64,000 nucleotides of DNA. It comes from Rhodospirillaceae bacterium. Its GTDB lineage: Bacteria > Pseudomonadota > Alphaproteobacteria > Rhodospirillales > JABJKH01. The stretch lies in the NCBI GenBank assembly GCA_018660465.1, contig JABJKH010000056.1, positions 1 through 64,000 of the forward strand, read 5' to 3'. A program made the translations under genes and the position numbers. Every line of letters starts with the position of its first letter. Position 1 is the stretch's first letter. This document shows, piece by piece, positions 1 through 7,592 of this stretch. The notes below the pieces were generated by a model. That model did no database searches. It saw only the letters and a list, made by a program, of their open reading frames with translations, and was not told where the DNA came from.

Positions 1-2196
1 ACCGATACCTTGCAACTGTCCAACAGCTACGACGACTACAGCATTAGTTTTGATGGCGACCAAATGATTGTCTCCGGACCGGAAGGTGTGGATACGGTGA
101 CCGGCGTCGAGATGCTGGAATTTGCGGACGGGACCTTGGCCGTGGAAGACATTGGTCTGGAGCCGGTGGTTAGTCTCTCGACATTCGGCGGCGACGAAGA
201 TACCGCCATCGCGATTGATATCGGTGTCGATGTGATCAACCCGTTCGAAGAGGTTGCGACTGTTTCGATCTCTGGTGTGCCGGAAGGTTCTGATCTTTCC
301 GCAGGTACGGATAACGGCGGCGGCAATTGGACGCTGACAGCAGGCGATCTTGAGGGCCTGACGGTCACACCGCCTGAAGACTTCTTTGGTCAGCTTGATC
401 TGTCCGTTTCGGCGACATCTACGGAAGGTGTTAGCAGTGTCAACGCGCCGTTGGCGGTTGATGTAGCACCGGTCAATGATGCGCCGGTTCTCGAAGGTGA
501 TGGAACCCTTGAAGTTGAAGCCGGTGGTACGACGACGGTTACGAGTGAAGACTTCAACGTGACCGATGTCGATAATGATCCGTCTGAAATCACCTATACA
601 GTCACCGATGAGCCCGACCATGGAACGCTGTTCTTGGACGGCGAAGCGTTGGATGAAGACGACATCTTTACTCAAGAGGACGTCGACAATGGTCTCCTGC
701 AATACACGGCAGACGAGGCTGGATTTAGCTGGGCTGAAAACACCCCGTCTTGGGACGAAGGTGGTGCGCCTATTGACCAGAGTAATCTGACGGTGCCGGA
801 AACTGCAGAAGGTGTCACCGTTGTGTTCGAAGGCGAAGATGCTGGATTCCATAACACGGTCGGCTGGTACAAGCTGGACGAAAACGGCGATCCCATGGAA
901 CCACAAGTGCTGTTCGTGGATGCATCGGAAGATGGAAACACCCTGGAGAAGGGTACAGAGATCACCCTTGAAGGGCTTGAACCTGGCGAACAGTTTGGTT
1001 TCTTCGTGATCCAAGACGGTGCAAATAAATACCCCAACTTGGCAGAAGCTGTCGAAGCTGGCGTGCCGTTGAATTTTGATGAGAACGGCAACATCACGTT
1101 TGAGACCAGCGCCCTCGAAGGCACCGATGACAACGATGTTCTAACGGGCGGATTGGGCGCTGATATTATCGACGGCGGCGACGGCGATGATACCATTATC
1201 GGCGGTAGCGACGACGACTACCTGTACGGCGGCGAAGGCGATGATGTGCTGTCTGGTGGTTCCGGCGATGACATTATTGATGGCGGTCGGGATGACGACA
1301 CGCTGATCCTGTCCGGCAACTTGGAAGATTACATCATCACCCGCGCGGGCGGCACCTTCACCATCGAAGACACCCGTGAAGACGGCGATGGTACGGACCG
1401 GGTTGAACACGTCGAAGAATTTGAATTCGCTGATCAGACTCTGTCGAAGGATGATTTGAGAGACGAAGCGGAGAATCTCGAACAACGCGGTAACCGGGGT
1501 GACAATGAACTTACCGGAACCGATGGCGACGATAAGCTTAAGGGTGACCGGGGCGACGACGAACTCAGTGGCGGCGACGGCTTCGATCAGTTGGACGGCG
1601 GTAGGGACGACGATATCCTGATCGGCGGCGCGGGAGATGATGAAATCAAGGGCGGCTCCGGTGATGATACTGCCGTATTCTCTGGTGACCTGTCCGATTA
1701 CTCCATCACCCAAGACGGCGATAGCTTCTTCGTTTCAGACAATCGCGAAAATGGCGATGGCACGGATGAAGTAAAAGAAGTCGAGTCCTTCCAGTTCAAT
1801 GATCAGACTGTATCTAAAGACGATATGGAAGACATCGCGGAAGAGGTTTCAGATGATGAACCAACCTCGATCACCATCGAAGCCAGCGACATCTTCTACA
1901 CCGGTGATAGCTTGAACCCGGACGGTGTCAATCACGCGATCTCCGGTACCAACGACGATGGCAACCTGATGATCGGCTTTGAAGATCTGACCGGTGGCGG
2001 AGACAACGACTTCAACGACGTGACGATTTCCGTCAAATACGAAGGCGTTGACGATGGCGCTTCTGACACCTTCGGAATTAAGGCGAACGATGGTGAGGAC
2101 GATCTCCAAGAAAATGATGGCACTGATGGCGGCTATTCCGTCACCGACGGTGAGGCCGCAGTCAGCGTGGTGATTGATCCGAATAGTATGGGGTAA
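1..2196 (+). CDS. RTX/DUF4114 large adhesin, C-terminal part (5' end outside window)
   Basis: The reading frame is open to base 1, so this is the 3' part (about 731 codons) of a longer gene. An early cadherin/Ig-like stretch carries the linker APVNDAPVL near residue 160, followed by a CSPG4/cadherin-like repeat. Two clusters of glycine-aspartate nonapeptides of type GGxGxDxxx (about residues 375-430 and 505-555) are Ca2+-binding RTX repeats. A module with core DYxI...GDGTDxVxxVExFxFxDQTxSKDD occurs twice, and a degenerate copy lies at the start of the window. The last 100 residues hold FEDLTGGGDNDFNDV, the hallmark of DUF4114. The protein is very acidic and has no cysteine in the visible part, as expected of a type I-secreted surface adhesin. 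The neighbouring LapG-like protease (4675-5337) suggests the unseen N-terminus may be its substrate. Secretion route and function are inferred from the family. Confidence 0.85.
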   Translation, partial: TDTLQLSNSYDDYSISFDGDQMIVSGPEGVDTVTGVEMLEFADGTLAVEDIGLEPVVSLSTFGGDEDTAIAIDIGVDVINPFEEVATVSISGVPEGSDLSAGTDNGGGNWTLTAGDLEGLTVTPPEDFFGQLDLSVSATSTEGVSSVNAPLAVDVAPVNDAPVLEGDGTLEVEAGGTTTVTSEDFNVTDVDNDPSEITYTVTDEPDHGTLFLDGEALDEDDIFTQEDVDNGLLQYTADEAGFSWAENTPSWDEGGAPIDQSNLTVPETAEGVTVVFEGEDAGFHNTVGWYKLDENGDPMEPQVLFVDASEDGNTLEKGTEITLEGLEPGEQFGFFVIQDGANKYPNLAEAVEAGVPLNFDENGNITFETSALEGTDDNDVLTGGLGADIIDGGDGDDTIIGGSDDDYLYGGEGDDVLSGGSGDDIIDGGRDDDTLILSGNLEDYIITRAGGTFTIEDTREDGDGTDRVEHVEEFEFADQTLSKDDLRDEAENLEQRGNRGDNELTGTDGDDKLKGDRGDDELSGGDGFDQLDGGRDDDILIGGAGDDEIKGGSGDDTAVFSGDLSDYSITQDGDSFFVSDNRENGDGTDEVKEVESFQFNDQTVSKDDMEDIAEEVSDDEPTSITIEASDIFYTGDSLNPDGVNHAISGTNDDGNLMIGFEDLTGGGDNDFNDVTISVKYEGVDDGASDTFGIKANDGEDDLQENDGTDGGYSVTDGEAAVSVVIDPNSMG

Positions 2197-2220
2197 TCGG
2201 TCTGTCGAGGGTTCTATGCT

Positions 2221-2315
2221 GCGTCCTTCGAGACGCCGCTTCGCGGCTCCTCAGGATGAAGATGAATTTTAATTCTTCATCCTGAGGAGCGCCAAAGGCG
2301 CGTCTCGAAGGACGC
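2221..2315. repeat. Dispersed inverted-repeat element, copy 1
   Basis: Outer arms GCGTCCTTCGAGACG (2221-2235) and CGTCTCGAAGGACGC (2301-2315) are exact reverse complements. Inner arms CTCCTCAGGATGAAGA and TCTTCATCCTGAGGAG flank an AT-rich centre. Each half also holds its own small palindrome (GCCGCTTCGCGGC; GCGCCAAAGGCGC). Three more copies lie at 29660, 42953 and 61903. This copy is between the adhesin stop and the convergent sensor gene, where the hairpin could also act as a bidirectional terminator. Confidence 0.9.
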
Positions 2316-2348
2316 GGTATTTATTTCCAAACTGGATTGAATCGCACC

Positions 2349-4508
2349 CTACGCCTTAGGCGGGTCGCTGAAGTGGGCCCATTCTTGGCGGCCGTCCCGG
2401 TTCTCCAAATAGTTTATCAACGCGGTGACGGGCTTGCGGTCAAATTTTTCGCTGGATTCTTCCATTAAGTTCCCGATGGCTTTATCAATTGTCAGGGCTT
2501 CTCGGTAGGAGCGGATGCTGATCATGCCAACGAAGGCGCGGGCAACGGCCAGGATGCGAGCGGTTTGAATAATATTTTCGCCAGCTAATTTAAGCGGCCC
2601 GCTGCCATCGATTTTCTCAATCGTCTGGTTGATGGTTTCGACGACCTCCCCTTCGAAGGAGACATCTTTTAGAAGTCGCACGGTAACCTGCGTTACATTT
2701 GCGAATAGGGTGTATTCCTCCGGTGTTAGCCCACCCGGCTTTATCAGCAATTCTTCAGGGATAAAGATTTTTCCGAGATTCAACAGGCTGCCCGCAATAT
2801 TCAACGTTTTGATTTCCAAATCTTCCAAGCCCATTTCCTCGCCAATGCTGCACGCGACTTGGGCGATGCGGCGGGAATGATTGGCGGAAAACGGATCACG
2901 GAGATCGACAACGTTCACCAGGGTGTTGATCAACTGATGCAGCATGGCCTCGCTGCGTCGGCGTTCGCGAGTCAGCTCCGTTACATCATCCAAAATCATC
3001 AGCACGCCGGGCGGGTAGTCTCTGTCGCCACGTAATGGTATGTGGTCGGTCTTCAAGACGTTCTCTTCGCCATCCTCCAATTCAAAGTGGAGCATGTGTG
3101 ATTCGCGGGTTGTGGCGACGGATGTGGTTGGGTTGTCGGTTTCCGCGATTTCAAAATTCGCCAGGATGCGCTTGTTAATCTCCGCCAGCTTTGCAGCTTT
3201 AATCGGGCCGATCACCGACGCCATGGTCTTGCCCAGCATGTCTGCTGGCTCAATGCCGGCGTCTTTGCCGGCTGGTTCATTGGCGAAGGTAAACGTCGTT
3301 GTGCCATCAACCGCCGCAATGACGGTTGGTTGGCTGTTGGTCACCAGCCGCATGAACTTGCTCATATTCTCAAAACGTAGCGACGAGACGCGGAAGGCCT
3401 CAGCTGCCTGGGTTGCCCGAACAGAACTGCCATGCCGCCAGACCGCAATGATCGCGATGGCCACGCCAACAATGATCAAGACAAATACAGTCAGAATGGT
3501 TTTGAGCCGGGTCTCGGTTCCCGACAAGGCTTCGGCCTGGGAAATTTTTCGGACCAAGGCCCACGGTAAGTTCGCCAAGGCGCGGGATGTCACAAGAGAG
3601 GGTTCGCCGAGATAATCCCGCTTAACCGCAAAGCCACCGGGTTTTTCGATGGCGTAGGTTGCAGCGAGTTCCGGCGTGTCTGCGGATAAGGACCGCTTAA
3701 GCGGTGCTGTGCCATCTTTAAGCGGCGATAGGTATTCCACTGTGCCGCCGGATTTCCGCACGAGATAAGTCTCAGACGTTTTTTCTGTCTCACCCGGTTG
3801 CTTTAGGCGTTCGAATAGGTCTTTGCCGATGGGGCGCATGCCAATGACAGCACCAATGCCCTTTGTGCCATCGTCCTGGATGCCGAAGATCGGCAACACG
3901 AAACCGATAGTTGGCAGGTTCGTGGCCCCTCTGAACACATCGATCAAGGCAGGCTCACCTTCCAGCGCTTTTAGAATGGCTTGCTTAACCTTGGAAGAAA
4001 GCGGCGGCATGCCGGGGGAACTGACCAGGGGGCTGCTGTTTGCATCCACCAGGGCCAAACCTGCGACCCCTGCCTTTTCAACATTGGCAGAAACTTCGCC
4101 CACGGACGGGGGCGGCACGAAGCCGGTGCGCTCCGCCGTTGCGACAAGGAGGTTCCGTAAATAACCCGCCTGCGCAGCTTCATCCGTGACGTCGGCTGTT
4201 TTGCCTTCGGCCAACGCGAGTTCGGTCATGTAGAGTTGTAGGGACGCGTTTTCCGCCAGTTCGCGCATGACGCCGAATTGTTGTTCTGCCCATTCGTTAA
4301 CGGCGGCAGTGCGGCTGTCGGCGACGATGCCGAGGCGCACTTGCCAAGCCGCAAGGTCGCGTGATCGTTCGTCCTCGACAAACTTGAAAGCGAAGAACAC
4401 AGCGGCACCGATGATGGCAATCATGGCCAAGCCAATGCCGAGCACCATCTTGTTTACTGAGCGCCGAACCTTAACTTCTTGTTCGTCCGGTTTTCCCTCT
4501 TCAGCCAT
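2349..4508 (-). CDS. Membrane sensor with PAS and degenerate HD-GYP domain
   Basis: The 719-residue protein starts at ATG 4508, preceded by AGGGGGAA at SD distance; an in-frame TTG at 4532 is less likely. A transmembrane helix (about 20-44) is followed by a roughly 290-residue periplasmic Cache-like region, a second helix (about 336-356), a PAS-like domain (about 380-510) and an HD-GYP-type domain (about 520-700). The catalytic signatures are lost: HDxGK reads LNLGK (576-580), HHE reads TIE (629-631) and GYP reads GPL (637-639), while DGSG and GKI remain. It probably does not hydrolyse c-di-GMP and may bind a nucleotide or partner instead. It faces the adhesin tail to tail and is divergent from the LapG-like gene, so a role in controlling adhesin retention is plausible but inferred. 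Confidence 0.8.
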   Translation of the reverse strand: MAEEGKPDEQEVKVRRSVNKMVLGIGLAMIAIIGAAVFFAFKFVEDERSRDLAAWQVRLGIVADSRTAAVNEWAEQQFGVMRELAENASLQLYMTELALAEGKTADVTDEAAQAGYLRNLLVATAERTGFVPPPSVGEVSANVEKAGVAGLALVDANSSPLVSSPGMPPLSSKVKQAILKALEGEPALIDVFRGATNLPTIGFVLPIFGIQDDGTKGIGAVIGMRPIGKDLFERLKQPGETEKTSETYLVRKSGGTVEYLSPLKDGTAPLKRSLSADTPELAATYAIEKPGGFAVKRDYLGEPSLVTSRALANLPWALVRKISQAEALSGTETRLKTILTVFVLIIVGVAIAIIAVWRHGSSVRATQAAEAFRVSSLRFENMSKFMRLVTNSQPTVIAAVDGTTTFTFANEPAGKDAGIEPADMLGKTMASVIGPIKAAKLAEINKRILANFEIAETDNPTTSVATTRESHMLHFELEDGEENVLKTDHIPLRGDRDYPPGVLMILDDVTELTRERRRSEAMLHQLINTLVNVVDLRDPFSANHSRRIAQVACSIGEEMGLEDLEIKTLNIAGSLLNLGKIFIPEELLIKPGGLTPEEYTLFANVTQVTVRLLKDVSFEGEVVETINQTIEKIDGSGPLKLAGENIIQTARILAVARAFVGMISIRSYREALTIDKAIGNLMEESSEKFDRKPVTALINYLENRDGRQEWAHFSDPPKA

Positions 4509-4674
4509 ATCTTCAATTCCCCCTGATACCAAATTGTTGCGGCTTCTGTTGCCATACGCAAGAAAGAAAAATTCTGTCAGGCATGGTTCACAATTCGGTT
4601 AAAATCTATCCAACACTATTTTTTATCCTGGTAAATCTAAGTATACTGTTAATTAGAGGCTATATTGGACTGTC

Positions 4675-5337
4675 ATGATGAAGACGATATTACGATTCAT
4701 TCTTTGCACTGTCATGGGTGCGGCTGTTGGTTTTATGCTTTTGGGGCCGGACATGGCTTTGGCAGCAAAGGCCGATCCGAGCTTCTTCCGATCCAAGGAA
4801 ATTCGCTCGTCCAACCTTAAACCCTTCAAGAAATGGACCGGAGCCTTGGGGCGCTACGTTAAAGAACGCGCCAAGCAAAAAGGATCATGCAAGGCGACCA
4901 AGCTGAATAAATGCCACTACGCGGCATGGGTGAAGTTTCTGACAAGCATTAAAGGTAAGGATAAACTGACGCAAATTCGCCTCGTCAATAAATACATGAA
5001 TCAGGCCAAGTACACGACGGATAAGACGAACTGGGGCCGGAAAGATTTTTGGGCGACGCCAGGGGAATTTATGTCCAAGTTCGGTGACTGCGAAGATTAT
5101 GCAATTTCCAAGTTTCTTTCCTTGCGAATGCTTGGCTTTAAGCAGTCAGAACTTCGAGTGGTTGCAGTGAAGGATTTAAACCTGAAAGTCGGCCACGCCA
5201 TTTTGGTGGTGTATTACGGCGGCAAGGTTTTGGTTTTGGATAATCAGATCAAAAAGGTGATTGATGCCGCCCGCGTGCGTCACTATTCACCCGTTTTTTC
5301 CATCAATGATAAATATTGGTGGCGGCACCGGACTTAA
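4675..5337 (+). CDS. lapG: LapG-like periplasmic transglutaminase-type cysteine protease
   Basis: The 220-residue protein has an N-terminal signal peptide ending near MALAAKA (about residue 32). It belongs to the bacterial transglutaminase-like cysteine proteinase family (peptidase C93). The triad is visible as Cys139 in FGDCEDYA, His174 in VGHAILVV and Asp189 in LVLDNQ, in the order and spacing typical of LapG. Known LapG enzymes cut the N-terminal retention module of giant RTX adhesins after a di-alanine motif, need Ca2+, and are held in check by the c-di-GMP receptor LapD. No GGDEF-EAL LapD is in the window. The adjacent degenerate HD-GYP sensor is the only candidate regulator seen. The start is an ATGATG pair with a poor SD. 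Confidence 0.85.
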   Translation: MMKTILRFILCTVMGAAVGFMLLGPDMALAAKADPSFFRSKEIRSSNLKPFKKWTGALGRYVKERAKQKGSCKATKLNKCHYAAWVKFLTSIKGKDKLTQIRLVNKYMNQAKYTTDKTNWGRKDFWATPGEFMSKFGDCEDYAISKFLSLRMLGFKQSELRVVAVKDLNLKVGHAILVVYYGGKVLVLDNQIKKVIDAARVRHYSPVFSINDKYWWRHRT

Positions 5338-5345
5338 GACTGGAC

Positions 5346-5621
5346 TTAAGATTTATTGCGCTTCTCAATTGTGCGACGGCGAATTTCGGCAAACCTTCGA
5401 TCCCCATCCATACGGCGTTCAAATCCGCTGCGGCGTTCTTTGCCAGCTCGCTTATCGATACGGTCGCCCGCAAGACTAGAAGGTTCGCCTTCCCCAGGTC
5501 GCTTTCGCCTTTGGTTTCCCGACCGGCGATTCATCTGACGGCGACCCGAAGGTTCCCTGCGGTCTTCTCTTTTTCGGCGTTCCTCCGCGATGCGGGGATT
5601 TTGCGGATCGTCTTCGGTCAT
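5346..5621 (-). CDS. Small arginine-rich protein of unknown function
   Basis: The 91-residue protein is about one third Arg/Lys and is built from repeated motifs such as ERRxGxERR, DRRFAEIRR and GRRQMNRRSGNQRR. A GAGGAA Shine-Dalgarno lies about 11 nt before the ATG, which supports real translation. It has no membrane segment or cysteine. It is convergent with the LapG-like gene, 8 bp apart. The motif resembles Arg-rich tails seen beside nucleic-acid or nucleotide-binding domains, but no domain can be named. RNA or DNA binding would be a guess from charge alone. Confidence 0.6.
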   Translation of the reverse strand: MTEDDPQNPRIAEERRKREDRREPSGRRQMNRRSGNQRRKRPGEGEPSSLAGDRIDKRAGKERRSGFERRMDGDRRFAEIRRRTIEKRNKS

Positions 5622-5678
5622 GCGGTGGAATTCCTCATAATTCTTAAGAAGTATAATATATTGATCGTTAAATTAGTT

Positions 5679-5861
5679 CTAATCGGCTGTGACGTCACGG
5701 GTGTGACGGGCAGATTTCAGGATTGAGACGAGTTTTAGAGAAATTTGCATGATTTTCGCGAGAACGGGTGGGTTTGTTTCAGGAATATTTTGTTTCTTGT
5801 GACGATCAAGAAGGACTGAAAATAAATCTCTCTCGGTCAAATTCAGCTGTACGTCTTTCAT
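5679..5861 (-). CDS. Possible 60-residue hypothetical protein
   Basis: An ATG-initiated frame of 60 codons fills the otherwise empty gap between the Arg-rich gene and prfC. Its first half has a plausible amphipathic composition with TERDLFSVLLDRHKK, followed by a hydrophobic helix-like stretch around KIMQISLKLVSIL. There is no clear Shine-Dalgarno and no recognised family, and the region is AT-rich. The frame extends upstream into the start of prfC, but that extension is only antisense shadow. It may not be a gene. Confidence 0.3.
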   Translation of the reverse strand: MKDVQLNLTERDLFSVLLDRHKKQNIPETNPPVLAKIMQISLKLVSILKSARHTRDVTAD

Positions 5862-5978
5862 AATATTGTTATGAAAGGTTTTGGGGCAAAATTCGCCAAA
5901 GATTTTAGTGGCGTCTGAGGGGATTATCAGTACAGTCACGCCCCGCACCCTAAATTTTTTTAAATAATCAAATTTGCC

Positions 5979-7574
5979 ATGCCTGATCTTAAAGACCACA
6001 TCGCCCGTCGGCGTACGTTCGCGATTATTTCGCACCCCGATGCGGGAAAGACGACGCTGACGGAAAAGCTTTTGTTGTTTGGTGGCGCCATTCAACAAGC
6101 GGGTGCGGTTAAAGCCCGTGGGGCACAACGTCGGGCGCATTCCGATTGGCTTAAAGTGGAACGCGAACGGGGAATTTCCGTCTCAAGTTCGGTCATGACC
6201 TACGAATACGGCGACTGCACTTTTAATTTGTTGGATACCCCGGGCCACGAAGATTTCAGCGAAGACACATACCGGACCCTGACCGCCGTCGATTCCGCGG
6301 TGATGGTGATCGACGCGGCGAAGGGGATTGAGGCACAAACCCGTAAGCTGTTCGAGGTCTGCCGCCTGCGCGATATGCCGATCATCACCTTCATTAACAA
6401 GATGGACCGGGAAGCCCGCGATAGTTTTGAGTTGTTGGACGAGATCGAACAGATATTACAGCTAGATGTTTCACCGGCAAGCTGGCCCATCGGCATGGGG
6501 CGGAACTTTCTCGGCTGCTATGATTTATTTCAGGAAAGGTTGTTGCTGCTGGATCGGGATGCCCGCAACGACGTTGTGACAGACGAAGGCGAAGCCTGTG
6601 ATGGCTTGGACGATCCGAAGCTGGATGGTTTCTTGCCCGATTATGCGCTGGAGGCTTTGCGCGAAGAAGTCGAAATGGCCAGGGGCTTATGTCCAGAATT
6701 CGATCAGCAGGCCTATCAAGACGGTAATATGACGCCGGTCTTCTTTGGCAGCGCGATTAACAACTTCGGCGTTCGTGAACTGCTGCATGGCTTGATCAAC
6801 ATGGCCCCAACGCCTAGGCCGCAGCCGTCCACTGAGCGCATGATTGCGCCGGACGAGAAAAATGTCAGCGGGCTTATCTTTAAGATTCAAGCCAACATGG
6901 ACCCGCAACACAGAGACCGAATCGCCTTCATGCGTTTGTGCTCCGGGCATTTTAAACGCGGCCTAAAAATGCATCACGTGCGTACCAACAAGACGGTGAA
7001 CCTGCACAATCCGGTGATGTTCCTGGCCCAGGATCGTGAATTGGCGGACGAAGCTTATGCGGGCGACATTATTGGTGTGCCCAACCACGGCAACTTGCGC
7101 ATTGGCGATACGTTAAGCGAAGGCGAGAACATCCGCTTTACTGGCGTACCCAGTTTCGCGCCGGAGCTTTTGCAAACCGTGCGTCCAGATGATCCCATGC
7201 GGGCTAAGCATTTAGGTAAGGCGTTGCAGCAACTGGCAGAAGAGGGTGCGGCGAGCGTTTTCAAACCGCACATCGGTGCCGACTGGATCGTTGGCGTGGT
7301 CGGGGTGTTGCAGTTCGAAGTTCTCGCCGATCGGATCAGAACCGAATACAAAGTACCGGTTCATTTCGAACCCTGCTCACTTTATACCGCCCGCTGGGTC
7401 GAAGCAGACGACACCCGCGATCTCAAAAATTTCATCGACGCCAATCAAGGCAGCGCCGCAGATGATCACGATGGAGGGATTGTGTTTTTAGCCCGGAACG
7501 CGTGGCACTTGGATAAGGCGGCGGAAGAATGGCCAGACCTTCGGTTCCTGAAAACAAAGGAACAATTGGCCTGA
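5979..7574 (+). CDS. prfC: Peptide chain release factor 3 (RF3 GTPase)
   Basis: The 531-residue protein has the length and order of RF3. The P-loop SHPDAGKTT is at residues 18-26, ERGISVSSSV is the switch I region, G3 is DTPGHEDF and G4 is NKMD, followed by EF-Tu-like domain II and the RF3-specific C-terminal domain with VGVLQFEVL. RF3 uses GTP to recycle RF1/RF2 from the ribosome after peptide release. The gene stands alone and converges on the chemoreceptor gene, 18 bp away. A start at the ATG of MPDLKDHIARRRTF fits the family N-terminus. Standard housekeeping gene. Confidence 0.97.
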   Translation: MPDLKDHIARRRTFAIISHPDAGKTTLTEKLLLFGGAIQQAGAVKARGAQRRAHSDWLKVERERGISVSSSVMTYEYGDCTFNLLDTPGHEDFSEDTYRTLTAVDSAVMVIDAAKGIEAQTRKLFEVCRLRDMPIITFINKMDREARDSFELLDEIEQILQLDVSPASWPIGMGRNFLGCYDLFQERLLLLDRDARNDVVTDEGEACDGLDDPKLDGFLPDYALEALREEVEMARGLCPEFDQQAYQDGNMTPVFFGSAINNFGVRELLHGLINMAPTPRPQPSTERMIAPDEKNVSGLIFKIQANMDPQHRDRIAFMRLCSGHFKRGLKMHHVRTNKTVNLHNPVMFLAQDRELADEAYAGDIIGVPNHGNLRIGDTLSEGENIRFTGVPSFAPELLQTVRPDDPMRAKHLGKALQQLAEEGAASVFKPHIGADWIVGVVGVLQFEVLADRIRTEYKVPVHFEPCSLYTARWVEADDTRDLKNFIDANQGSAADDHDGGIVFLARNAWHLDKAAEEWPDLRFLKTKEQLA

Positions 7575-7592
7575 CCATTGATCTTTCGGCGC

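Noticed and set aside
672-1713. Long antisense frames opposite the RTX adhesin
   Set aside because: They mirror the repetitive GGxGxD coding sequence, have no plausible start signals and translate to low-complexity text.
2349-4508. Active c-di-GMP phosphodiesterase
   Set aside because: The HD, HHE and GYP residues needed for metal binding and catalysis are all replaced.
5862-6140. Upstream extension of the 60-residue frame into prfC
   Set aside because: It overlaps the conserved start of release factor 3 antisense and has no family resemblance.
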